Shown: in pieces, positions 22,646 through 34,800 of the stretch | How the letters are laid out: each line of letters begins with the position of its first letter | How positions within the stretch are numbered: position 1 is the first letter of the stretch | NCBI GenBank assembly: GCA_031772625.1 | Contig: CM062819.1 | Coordinates: 827,235,503-827,299,502, forward strand | Source of the DNA: Pinus tabuliformis | Taxonomy: Eukaryota; Streptophyta; Pinopsida; Pinales; Pinaceae | DNA length: 64,000 bases | Direction of reading: 5' to 3' | The notes under the pieces: model-generated | Database searches by the model: none | Seen by the model: only the letters and a program-made list of their open reading frames with translations | What the model was told of the DNA's origin: nothing | Made by a program: the position numbers and the translations under genes

Positions 22646-25600
22646 AAATTGCTTGTCCTCAAGCAATGCCTGAACCAACACCTCCTCTGTCTGTTGATCA
22701 CCCCTATCACCATCGGTGATATTGGGGTCACAAATGTGCCGATGAGTCATCCTAGGTCTCTGCACTGTCCTGACATGAAAGAATCCCTCAATACCAGGAT
22801 CCCAATCCATCTTGTCTCACCTTAATCTCCCCTCGCTCCACTCACTATCTTGCCCGGTATAAGTACCAAAAGTCCCCTGTATACCATCAATGAGTAAGGG
22901 ATCATGATAATGTGGCACCATGCCCAACTCCTTGTCAAGTTGTCCTACCATGTAAGCCATCCCATGCACTCCAGGAGTATACTCTCTAAGATGCCACCCA
23001 ATCCCTACAAAGATAGCATCTTGCTCACGTGAGCTTCTCCTGATATCATCTTGCTGGCCTACCTGCCATGCTAATGTGGTCCCCCACGCCATCAGTGACA
23101 CGCTGAAGTTGCGCTACTCTAATTATGACATACTCCCCACCGTATGCGGACTGTATCCTCCTCTCATGAGGCCTAGTGGCGAAAGATTTGTGAGAGCCAA
23201 GCTCATCCTGCCCGGGCATCCCCATGATGCCAATATCTACCCCTCCACTGCCAATCTCAACCCTGAGCCACAACAAGATAAGTTTGTCTCTCCATGTCGT
23301 GGATCCCATGTGTCAAACCCAAAGTGAACTAGATCACCCTCTGCCATGACCCTACTCATCACAAAGGGGAGTGATCCACCCGCCAACCAGGTTCCTGGAT
23401 CCCCGAAACATACAAGGAGCTCATAACTCCCTCTCCTCACAAGATGTTGCTACATAGTGATGTTATCTGCTAGAACCCATATGGCCCTCATCTCTAACCC
23501 CTGTATGTATCCCCTGGGTGGATCCCAAGTATCAGGAGCATATCCCATGCATGCGAACCTGCCTTTCTCTTGCCAGACCACGCAGAGAAATCCAATATCC
23601 CAACGCTTGACAATACACCTGGACACTGTTCGAAGTCTAGGTACCCTCCTGAAGACGAAGTCTACCATCCACAATCCCTCAATTGTGAGCTCAAGGGTGG
23701 AACACATACTACCTCACCTATCAACCACGCCATCCCATCCCATGCACTCCAGGAGTATATTCTCGAAGATACCACCCAATCCCTATAGAGATAGCATCTC
23801 GCTCACATGTTCTTCTCCTAATATCATCTTGTTGGCCCACCTACCTTGGCTATTAACCACGCCATCCCATCCCATGCACTCCAAGAGTATACTCTCGAAG
23901 ATACCACCCAATCCCTGTAAAGATAACATCTCGCTCACATGAGATTCTCCTGATATCATCTTGCTAGCCCACCTGCCATGCTATTGTGGTCCCCCATGCC
24001 ATCAGTGGCACGCTGAAGTTGCGCTACTTTGATTATGACATACTCCCCACCGTATGTGGACTGTGTCCTCCTCTCATGAGGCATAGTGGCGAAAGATTTG
24101 TGAGAGCCAAGCTCATCTTGCCCAGGCATCCCCATGATGCCAATATCTACCCCTCCACTACCAATCTCGACCCTGAGCCATAACAAGATAAGTCTGCCTC
24201 GCCATGCTGTGGAGGTCTCAATGATCCCCCATGTGTCAAACCCAAAGTGAACTAGATCACCCTCTGCCATGACCCTGCTCATCACAAAGGGGAGTGATCC
24301 ACCCGCCAACCAGGTCCCTGGATCCCCCAAACATACAGGGAGCTCATAACTCCCTCTCCTCACAGGATGTCGCTGCATAACACTGCTATCTACTAGAACC
24401 CATATGGCCCTCATCTCTGACCCCTGTATGTATTCCCTGGGTGGACCCCAAGTATCAAGAGCATGTCCCACGCATGCAAACCTGCCCTACTCCTGCCAAA
24501 CCACGAAGAGAAATATGAGATCCCAACTCTTGATGATACACCTGGACAAAGTTCAGAGTCTAGGTACCCTCCTGAAGACGAAGTCTACCATCCACCATCC
24601 CTTTTAATTGTGAGCTCAGGGATGGAACACATACTACCTCGACTATCAACCATGTCATCTCATCCAACTGTCTAGGGTGAGCCTCCCATGTCCTACTACC
24701 TGAATGGAGAGTGTCAAGGGGAAACAACCAAATGCTCTGTGACTATAAGCAACACTGAAGGATGATGGGTGAGTATTTCCCAAAGGGTATGATCAAAAGT
24801 CTTTCGGAATGCTCAAGAGTGATCCTACAGACGACACTCTCTCCGTCTCGGATCTACCGATAATTCCCTCGAAGTCCTGTCTCTGCTAAACACGGTGTCC
24901 CTAGATGCTAAACCATGTCCTCATCGATCATAGGTGAGTTGCATCCAAGGGTACCCCTAATGCCTCGATCCATAAGACTCCTTGGGGGCAACACTACAAG
25001 AGTTCGTTGTGTTGCATCATGTGTCACCGCATACCACCAAGTATCATTGTACTCTTCGTCATGCCACTGTAAGCCACAACCTGTCCCTGTACACCATTGG
25101 AATCTAGATACCCCCGGCTAAGGCCATACCATCATGTACCACCCCGCGTCATGTCTGCGTCAAGGCACCAGTCACTCCCCGTGTGTACTCAATGTGATGT
25201 AAGGCACACCTACTCCACAACGCGATCCAACGCACTACGGTACACCATCATGCATCTCCATGTCCACCTATAGTCCATTGCTCAATACTAGATGCTCCTA
25301 CACATCTCTAGATGTAATGGCCTAGAGTTGTGTCTCTACGTATCAACCCACACCTGATTGGTATCATCACCTAAACCATCGCATCACTATACCTGCTGAT
25401 GAATGGATCTTCGCTCCAAATCCCCCCTGAGGGATCCGAGAAGTGAATCTCCCTATGTGTCAACAGTGATGCTACCGCTCTGCTGCTCCTCTGTGTCCTT
25501 TGTGCCCCACACAAAAGTGAAGAGTCCCCAACTCCATACAAGGCACCGTCCAGTGACTTGCCAATGCCACTTCCTCTGACAAACTCCTTCTAGAGTATGT

Positions 25601-26905
25601 GATCGCCCCGTGATCCCGTGTATAGACGTCATACCAAGACAACCAAAGGAGTCTCTCCATAAATTGGTTGGCCACTAGTGCTGACTGAGACTCCCCTAGC
25701 GAATGTGCACGCTCAACTACTAGGTCAACTGTACCATCCAGGTTGTAGCCAACCGACATACCTAGGAAATGATAGTTAGTCCCACCCGAAAACCAATGCC
25801 AATCTATGCTGTCGGTATCCCCAGTGCCTGGAATCTCCTGTTGAGCTACACCCAGGTCCACCACCATCTCCATAGCCCACTCCACAGGGTACCAACTCAA
25901 AATTTCTCACCATCTAACCCTAAGAGAGGGATCGAATCCACGAACTCCTACACATAGAACAACCCCAACATGCAGATGTTGCACCCTCTGCAACTCCGAT
26001 CGCCTCATCCCGCTACCCAGGTCAACACATGAGATCTAACTAGGTAGCTTTGTCTCTCTCTCTCCAATGGGCAAAGGTCACCCAATAGTGTTGCTAACCT
26101 GGTCATCCCCTTTAGTATTGCCTAGACCACTCAGCCTCTCTCAATCCAGTGTGTAGGGATGGGCTGATAACGTTGTAGATCTTGTCAATGTGCCTCTGAA
26201 GCGAACTATGCGAAATTCCAACGTGTTGTCTCTATGTCGCCCCTCATCAATGGCAAGCCCAAAGGATGGATGCACATCCTCCTCTATCATGGGCTTGACA
26301 TGAGCCTCCAACTGCTCTTCCATAGAAAACCCAACATGCAAGACATGCTCACTAGTCATCTATAGGTGATTGTCATCCGACAACTCTGTCATAGATCTGG
26401 ATGCCCTTGTACCTATTAGCTCCTCATCAACAGTGGAGATGTCTCCCGGCACCTCATCAACCTATGGTGCACTATTATCACCTGAGAACTCGATCACAAC
26501 CTAGGATACCTCATTAACGGATACCTCAATGACGGATGGCATCTCATCAACGGGTGAATGCACAACTGTCTCCTTGTCAACCATGGCTCCTTGAACTACT
26601 CTCTCGTCTTCTTCCTAAATCCTCATCATCCCTGCAAAATTCCATTGAATCTCCATTGGTTTGTGCATGCCTCTTAGTTCAAAGAACTCCCAAAAAGAGA
26701 AGGGCGCCTGAATGCCATGACCCAATGATTGGTATGCCCTCCAGCTTGCTCCCAATAACTCCACATTAGTTGTAATCCTGTTTGGATTCCCAATTGTGGA
26801 GTGAATCAACTTCTCCCCCACATCAATCTTCATTTGTTGCATCCTAATCACCTCATTCAAGGTTAACGCCATGTTGTTTGATCCTAACCTTTCTTTGGAT
26901 CCCAT
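22646..26905 (-). pseudogene. Orphan polyprotein frame of element F, decayed
   Basis: From ATG 26905 (84 nt after the LTR end) one frame runs without a frameshift to 25472, about 478 codons, broken by five TAG and three TGA codons. It starts MGSKERLGSNNMALTLNEV, passes an acidic region, and includes DWHWFSGGTNYHFLGMSVGY near 25800. The same frame reappears at 23707-23450, 23440-23237, 23101-22817 and 22810-22562, ending LLEDKQFLAGRTV at the purine tract. Two related ~700-bp segments (23040-23740 and 23950-24664) encode a block with GSYELPVCLGDPGTWLAGGS and EGDLVHFGFDTW. I recognise no family. All stops in the first 478 codons fit C-to-T or G-to-A change. It could be a gag-like protein too diverged to see, or an extra accessory frame. 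Confidence 0.65.
22959..24664. repeat. Internal duplications in element F
   Basis: Two ~700-bp direct copies (about 23040-23740 and 23950-24664) are highly similar. A ~110-bp unit ('gcactccaggagtatac...ccacccaatccct...gctcacatgag') occurs three times, at about 22965, 23745 and 23875. The duplications lie within the orphan frame. Confidence 0.85.
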
Positions 26906-26976
26906 GATTTCTCAGTTTTTTTTTACTTTGGACTTGTCATAGAATGAAGGTTTCCCACAGGGTGAGCCAAGATTAT

Positions 26977-26988
26977 GCTTTGATACCA
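26977..26988 (-). other. Primer-binding site of element F
   Basis: TGGTATCAAAGC on the minus strand, one base after the LTR end. Confidence 0.85.
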
Positions 26989-26989
26989 C

Positions 26990-28214
26990 TGTAATATTCC
27001 TAATGGAAATATACAATGTTAAACAAAGCAAACATAGCAGAAACACATGCAAAAATTTATATCAACCGGAAATCTCCATGAACTGCACTAATCTAAGCCA
27101 TTTTATACAATGTGGTGTTGGAAAGAGTGCACCTGGGCTTGCTCAAGGCAAGCTAGCTAAGCCCAAATGGACAATAAGAAATCCCTCTCAAATCTATTGT
27201 TGCTCTCTCCTGGCCCTATGCTGAAACTACACTGAAAATACGTTCCTCGCTGCAAAGAACTATTGTTAGAGCCTCCTTGGATGCTCAAAAAATTCCGGGA
27301 AATTAACCCCAGGCCCTCCCCCAATAACCCACAAAAACCCACGAAGGAATTGGCCAAATGTTGACCTTGGAATTTTGGCCCAATTTTCCCCTAGCTCCTC
27401 TAGCTGTTAGTTGAGTTGGGGCCCCTGTTTGACCCCTCAAATTTTCCTAGAAAAATCTTCCAAATTAATCTTGGTCTCTCCTAAATAAACCCAAAAAAAC
27501 CGAGGAGTTTGTCCTAGTTTTGACGCTCCAAAATTGACCCCAAAATGCTTGGCCCTCCTCCACAATCAGAGGATGTAACCAATAGCAAATGTTGTGTTTG
27601 TTGCTCCGCCAAAGTGTTGGAAAAACCCCCACAACACTTCCTCGGACTCCACCTCAAGTTTCAACCCCTAACTCCCTTCACTCCACAACCTCCAAGCGTG
27701 CCTCCTCCAAGAGTTGTGCAGCCCCTGTACTGTTGCTGCCAATCCTCTCCACGAACTCGCACTCCCTACTGCTAGCACGAACTGGTATAGGTAGGACTCC
27801 CTCCTTGGGTTGGCACTCGAAGTCCACCGAAACAAGGGTTGAGATCTCTGCTCAGAGACACTCGTGTGCTAAACAACACTATAGACTGGGCTTTAGTTCA
27901 AGCGTGCTATATCAAAGACACAATTTCTGAATAGATGAATGAACCCCAAAATGAGTGCCTCTTGCTCTATTTATAATTCGTGGCTCCTTATCTCCTTGTG
28001 GTCCCCACTCTCTCTATCTCTCCCCTAATTCGCACTCCCTTCTCTTTCCTCTCTCTTCCAAGAGTGTGAGTTCCCTCCTTGGGTCCCTTTCTTGTGGTCC
28101 CCGCTTTCCACTAGAGCCACAATATTCTCTTTTTCTCCTAAGTCTCAGTGTCGGAATTGCGTCCTCTCCCCAAACTCATCTCTAATGCTCAAAATCAAAA
28201 TTGGGAATATTACA
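26990..28214 (-). repeat. 5' LTR of element F
   Basis: 1,225 bp, the partner of 21378-22631. It ends GGGAATATTACA before the TGGCA duplication. Confidence 0.92.
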
Positions 28215-28619
28215 TGGCAATAATAACTTATTGGTAATGAATTATGAATATGATGCTTCGTGAAAGTTGAAAGTTGAAACATTTCATTTCATGTTAGATA
28301 TTCTTAGTTATCATTTGGTTACTTGGTAATGGTAATGGTTATAAGTTACAACTTTGGTGATCAATGATGATAAATGTTATATATCAAATTTTGAAAGCTT
28401 GAAACTTTAAGATTGATGAATCACGAGACTCGATATGTTGTATGTTACTAACCTGTGGACGTGGTTGATGAAGATTAGAACTTCTAGATGATTGATGTTA
28501 TATGGTTCAATCTATGTTTTTATGATTTTTATATCTAATTCATCATTCTACATGCTTTTGTTGACATATATGCATCAAAATATATAAAAATATATATTAT
28601 ATAAAAAAATTCTCCCGAA
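28215..28619. other. Right flank of element F
   Basis: A/T-rich, no gene. It contains the second copy (28447-28560) of the ~115-bp repeat at 21085-21200. Confidence 0.5.
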
Positions 28620-29272
28620 TCGGGAGCTTTTGAAAATGTCACTCCCCGCTCCCACTCCCAAGCAACCTCCGTTTCCCCTGCCCTTTCGAAAATATTCTTG
28701 GCCTCTGGAACTTGAAATGACCTCCTTCTTGGCTTAATCGAATTGCCCTCTTGAGGCACCTACACAGCCTGTTGGGAAAATAATTCAGCGTCCTCTCCTG
28801 ACTCTTCCGGATTTAGAATCCTCCTCCTAAAATCTATTATTGATCTCCCTCTTCCTCCTACTTCTTTCTGGCTCGAATTCTTCTAGTTGAATGTTGCTCT
28901 CTGGAAAATCAATTTGCCCAGGAAACTTGCTCTTCTTGTGTCTTTTGCTCCAAACCCCATCGACCTCCTCTTATAATCTCCAGTTGGATCACCAACGGCC
29001 ACGATTAAGTCCTTATGGATGGCTGAGATAATTTCTAAGTCGATGATCCATGTGGTTTCTAGAGAAATCTCACCTTTCTCAATAAATTCCCTTTAATTAA
29101 TCAATTTCCCTAAGTTAGAATTACACATTTTTAATTATCGACCAATTAATTTAATTGAGTTGTCTCTATGTGGAATTCCAGAAACGATTTATGGATTCTA
29201 GAGATCTCATGTGTTTTAGCCTCTCCACAAAGTTTGAGACTTGAACACCAATTGATGCTACAAAAACTAACA
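28620..29272 (-). repeat. Truncated Copia LTR (B/D/G superfamily)
   Basis: On the minus strand it begins TGTTAGTTTTTGTAGCATC, followed by GTGGAGAGGCTAAAACACATGAGATCTC, as in the LTRs of B, D and G. Its far end is lost or diverged near 28620-28790, and no interior or target duplication was found. Confidence 0.6.
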
Positions 29273-31847
29273 GGTGACACAATGAGACCTACAAGAAAGG
29301 CACAATTTAGGCTTAGGTCTCCTATTGTAAGCAATTCGCTTTCTTTATAGAGGCCTGGTGTTAAGAGCATAAGACCTAGGTTTTGATTGATTGGTTGAGT
29401 ATTGGGGTGGCCAAAGGTCAAGCAAGGAGAAAAGGTTTCCAACAATGTATATCAACAAGATCAAGGCACATGAAATCCTCAAACAAGCCCTTAAGTTGAA
29501 GCAAGACAAGACTAGGGTTTCACCTTAGGGCAAAAAACTAGGGCAAGGAAATTTATGGACAATTGAAGTGGATTCCCACCAAAAGAAGAAATTTTATGGC
29601 AAATACCCTCCCCTTGATGTTTAGACTCTCCAATCCCACAAATAAATCTTGCCTAAGAATTCGCACCATGCCCTAGTTAGCAAGCTTGGCCTTGAAGGGG
29701 TCGAATTTAAAGAAGAAGAATTTATGGATAAAAATCAAGTTTGATCACCAATAAAATGGACCAATCCATTGTTCCTTGGGAGTATGGAGTCTATGATATG
29801 ATAGATCAGCCAAGAAATTGCTAAGAAGGTCAAATTCGTGATGCCTTAGCAGCAAAAATTCAAGAATTAATTATGCAAAGGATAAAGGAATTTTCGTGGG
29901 AGAGCTAGTTAAATTTTACCATTAGGACATTCATTCACATGTTATGTATGAGTAGTGCATGCAATAGATCATCAAGATAGCCTTCAATAAATTAGGGCAC
30001 AATAGCGAAACCTAAATTCAACATTATTTCATACATTAGACATGCAGAAAGAAAAATATTTATAATACGTACACTTACAAGATAACATGCAAAAGAATAC
30101 ATCCATTAATCCAAAGAATAGCTCCAAAGACAAAGGGTTTAGCTCCAATGTCAAAATGCATTCATAGATCCCAAATCCTCCACAAGAAAAGATGCCAAAT
30201 TGCTCAAGAAGGTCAAAATTCCAAGTGATGTGATGATGATTTGATACAATGAATGATTTATCTACTTATATGAGGAATTCAAGTTCTAATTTTAGCCTAA
30301 TGCCCCTAAAAATCATATAATAATGTGGTACTAACAAGCTAGGTCACAAGCCAATCGAGTAGCCAATGAATAAACATAACTCTAGCACACACATGTGCGT
30401 CGTAGGTGAGAGAAAGGATGACGTCATGCATGCTTGAGCACTTCTAAGGCTAGCGTTGAGGCTTATTGGTGCCAATGTGTGAGTAGAATCCCTCTAAAAT
30501 CATCTACTACGGGTTGGCCCATAGGTCTCAGTCAATGCTCCTCTATGGACCCCAATTTTTATCTTGGGGCACAAAAGTGGTCTCATGGGTCTCAAGGTGG
30601 TCAAAATGTTTGTCTTTGCTCCAACGTTGAGGGCTTTCAAGGTGGTGCTAGCCCTCCCATGTCTCAAGGTGCGACACCATCCTGCCAACTCCTCATGAAG
30701 TGCTAAGCTAACTAGGGGCATGCTAGGTCCAAGTGCATGATCTCATAAAAGTCATCAATGTAGGGAAAAGTGCTAGAACATTGTGAGTGCTAGAGGTACC
30801 CATGGCTATGTGTGTTGCTCAAATACATCTTGGAGACCCATGGCTCTCAACGCTCCACCTGTGGGTATCAATAAGCTCCTTTGAAAGACTTGGACCCTAG
30901 TTAAGTTAGCCAAGCCATAGCTATGGAACCACCTAACAATTACACACAATATACAATGCTAGCAACAACATCACTAATTACATTTAATCACTTTTGCATC
31001 TAAGTGAACCAAGCTTCAAAGTAATGGGCAATTTGACACTTCAAATAAGGCTTCCCTTCCAACATTAAGGCTTTGAACTCGCTATTGCGTTAACTCCCTA
31101 GGTATGGGTGGCTAATAGACCACCCTGTTAGGTGTTTACAGCCCCAAGGGGAAGTGACATGTCCTTGGTCCACCCTTCAATCGATACATATCATGTAAAT
31201 AATGATGGAATGGATGGGACAAAACTTCATGGCCAAGTCCCATGGTCAAAGGGGCCAGCTATGAAGTGCTCCTGATCCTGAGCGTATAGATGTGGGGAGG
31301 GACCAATCGTGAATGCATGAGTTACCAACTCGGCCTTGACTTTTCCACTGTTAGAATTTGCTTTATAAGATGTATAGCAATTATTACCCCCTTAATAATG
31401 AGGTAGTTCATTGCCCATCAGAGGTTGGGATATGCAAGGATTCCTTCACATAATATGAAGACCAACATGTGCTCAGGATCTCGGTGATGGCCATAATGAG
31501 TGAGGTAGAATTCATGCTAGGATTTTGCCCATGTGCTAATGTGTATGTCCCAGCCATCTTTTGTATTTTGATCTTCTTCTTTTTTTGCTTGTGGCCATCA
31601 TATGCTTTTTTTTGTTCTTTTAGTTGCAACAACGTCCCAAGGCCAAGTTTTGGGCCCTACACAGGTATGAGGATGTATGGTGCCAAATCTCAGAGAACCA
31701 ATGGTTAGTTGAACAACGAAGAAGGGAGGTAAAATATGGAGCTTGTAATGCGAGATGGAAAGTGGTAAGCACGGAATAGGGAGAGATGAGGCTACACTAT
31801 CTCAATCGGGGTTTCTCAAGTAGTTCCCCTCTTATACCCATTGGGCA
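29273..31847 (-). repeat. Diverged relative of the giant H LTR
   Basis: No coding region. In order, several segments resemble the H LTR: 29930-30310 against 32870-33260, and 31378-31700 against 35640-35860 ('gtagttcattgccca...gtgatggccat...gcccatgtgctaa'). Similarity is far below that between the two H LTRs, so it is an older or different family member. It directly abuts the left H LTR. Confidence 0.5.
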
Positions 31848-34800
31848 TGTTACCTCTCAAACTAGCAGGGGGTCCTAGAGGGGCACTTGTTAGGTCAAGA
31901 GCAATATTGAAGCTAAAGCCCACTGTCACGACTCACCATAGCTAAAGCTTCCTACTCTTTACGGACTGGGAGGAGACTCGATATATAGAGAATCACTTAT
32001 GAAGGATAGATCAACTAAGATGGATGTGAAGTTATCTCGGGGACTTGCTTGCTTCTTAAGCAAGGTAAAAGGCTTTCTAGGAGAAGGGGATGAGGATTTA
32101 AGGGCTAGGTTTGAGGAATGTGAATTGTAAAGGAGCTTCCAAAACCCTAAAATCCTTGTTGAACTTGGTTTCCCAAGTGGTTTTTGAAGAGTTGACTTTT
32201 CAAAGGTATGGGACCACACGGGACCAAGTGGACCCAGGTTAGGTCAAGAGGAAGGAGTATAGCAACCAATGATAGACTTGACCTAAACAAGGAGAAGGGG
32301 ACCAAAGAATTGATTTTCAGTTGAAGTTGCAAAATGATCCCTATGAGGAAATAGCCTAGGGAAACTTAGTGCAAAAACCAATCTCGAGGCTAAGGCTTGG
32401 GATATCTCACAACCCCACTGTCGGATTTTCTTCAAATTTGGAGGAGCCCTAGGAGAAACAACAGCACAGTTGAGGCCAAGAGATCGAAGTTCTTCTATGG
32501 GTGGTTTGTCAAGAAAATGATGCCCTAGAGCGTAGTTGAGGCCAAGAGATCGAAGTTTTTCTATGGGTGGTTTGTCGATAAAATGATGCCCTAGGAACCC
32601 TAATGTGGCTAGAACTAGAATAAAGGAGAGGTGAAGAAAAATGTTCTTTAAGTGATCACCTTATGGTAGACCAGTGCCTAATCCTTTTAGGAGATTGGAG
32701 TCAAGAAGAATATGAAGATAGACTTTGTTTCTAGGTCAAGGAGGCTCTAAGATCAACTTCGCTTGTCATTTAGGGCAAACAAGAGTGACCTTAAAAGCTT
32801 TTATACTTTGTTTGCAAGGTGAAGTGGCTTGTCAAGATAAATTCAATCATAGAATTATCCCTAGGAGAATTCGTTCAACATACATGGCCCATACATAGAG
32901 ATATGTTATACAAAAACATCATTCCACAATTTCGTAGTAAATGCATGCAACAACTAGCCCTAGTATAGCGAAAATCTCATTATAAATGCCTCTGCCAAAG
33001 TAAAAGAATAATAGCATTAAATTTGTACTTACACGTAAGAGAATATATCCAACCACCAATAAACTATTCAATCATGAAGCTCCAAGACAAGAAAAGACAA
33101 TCCATATATCAAAATTCATCCACGCTCCAAAATTTTGTCCACCAAGAAGGAATAGCGAAAATCTCAAGAGAGATGCAAGTCCAAACCAAGTGATGATGAC
33201 AGATGAACTCTCATCATTTGTATTATAAGGAGTTCGATTTAGCTATTTCAGCCTACATGAGCCCATAAAATAAACATAACCTGCAAATAACTAACTTTTG
33301 GCGACAAACCCACCAAACTAGTTCATAAACAAAATAACAAGTCTCTCAAGAGGTTGAATGATCAATAATGCATATTGTTGGGCTCTCTAATAAGCCTAAT
33401 GAAGTCCATAAGTGCCATAATGATGAATAGGACTTCCAAAAGTAATAGACAAGGGGTTGGCCCTTTGTTCTCCACATAATAAGTCTGTGATGCTCCCAAT
33501 GGGTGCGAGGGCACACAAGTGACCTCATGGGTCTCCAAGTAAGTCGAAGATGCTTGTAGACCATCTGTAAGGGCTCAGATGATGGGGTAAGTGATGCCAC
33601 ATCAGCATACAAGTCATGGGTCGTCTTCCAAGCGCATGGTACAACTGTGGGGTTCTCTAGGAAAAGGTGAACCAGGTACATCTTCCTCGTCCAATAGGTG
33701 AATCTCGAGCAATCTCTGAACATCTTTGGGGATCCACGGAGTGTTGTCTACTGTTGTGGAGGCCCATGGCTCTCAACGCACACCCTATATGTGCCAATGC
33801 AGCCCTCTAGAGGGTTAGGACCCCGTATAGGGAGACCATAACTAAAATCGAGACCACCTGCAATCTTGCATAAGATCCAATGCATCCCCTAGCCTTCCAG
33901 TACAACAAGTCATTAAGGAGATCAAGTAAAAGAGCTTACAAACCATGGAGAGCAGGTGGGGACTTCATAATGGCATGCCCTTCCATGATGAGCTTTGGCA
34001 TGTGCTAATGTCTCCAAGCTCTAAATGGGTTTAACCAAGTATCTTATAAGGTGGTTTCTACTTCTAAAGGGGATAATATGTCTAAAGTACATCCTTTAAA
34101 GGGTGGTGGCATGTGATAAAGAGATGAATGGAGTAGGGGATGAAAAGGGCAGTCTTGGGTCACATGCTGGTGTACAAGGGTAGCTAATATAAGGGAAGCC
34201 CACACTTGGGTATATAATGTATACGAGAGAGCAATCATGGTACATGAGGCGCCCTGACCTTGATTTTACCACCCTTCTTTATATGCCCTTTGCCTTTTAT
34301 GATTTTTCTTTAATTAACTGCTTGGAGATCAAGGGGCGATAGCATGATGTGTGAGATATAGAAGTGGATGTTAGTTTTTGGTAGCATCAGAAACTCTAGC
34401 CTTGAAAATTGGTGGAGAGGCTAAGGCACAAGAGTTCTAAAGAACCCAGAAACCGTTTGGTTAAATTCCACCTAGATTGTATTTTATTAAAATAATTAAT
34501 ATTTTTAATGGAATTCCTAAGTCTAAACTTAGGGAAATTAAAATATTAATGGGTATTAATCAAAATATGGGTGAGAATGATCTATAAGGCAGGTCAAGTC
34601 ATGTTTTAATCTTAGTCATTGATTAGAGACTTAATCTCGGCCATTGAAAACTCAACAGGAAAAGTATAAAATGGAGGCTTAGGGTTCATTTGGAAACAGA
34701 GAGAGAGAGAGAGAGAGTTGATCTAGAGTTCGATTTTTGGGGCTAGGAAGCTGAGAAATTCGAACTAAGTAATCATTCAGCAGCATAGGGGCAGTGAAAA

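Larger units (their letters stand above)
21378..28214 (-). mobile_element. LTR element F: complete, no recognisable pol, unknown long frame
   Basis: 6,837 bp, exact 5-bp duplication TGGCA at 21373-21377 and 28215-28219. LTRs run 21378-22631 and 26990-28214 (about 1.25 and 1.23 kb; TGTAATATTCC ... GGATATTACA). The primer site (26977-26988) and polypurine tract (22632-22645) place it on the minus strand. The 4.36-kb interior has no gag, protease, integrase or reverse transcriptase that I can recognise, which matches the LARD class (large retrotransposon derivatives), but it does hold a long decayed frame. Confidence 0.92.

Noticed and set aside
23457..23942. 161-codon plus-strand frame in element F
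   Set aside because: It is antisense to the longer minus-strand frame, which runs in the element's orientation and recurs in the same frame.
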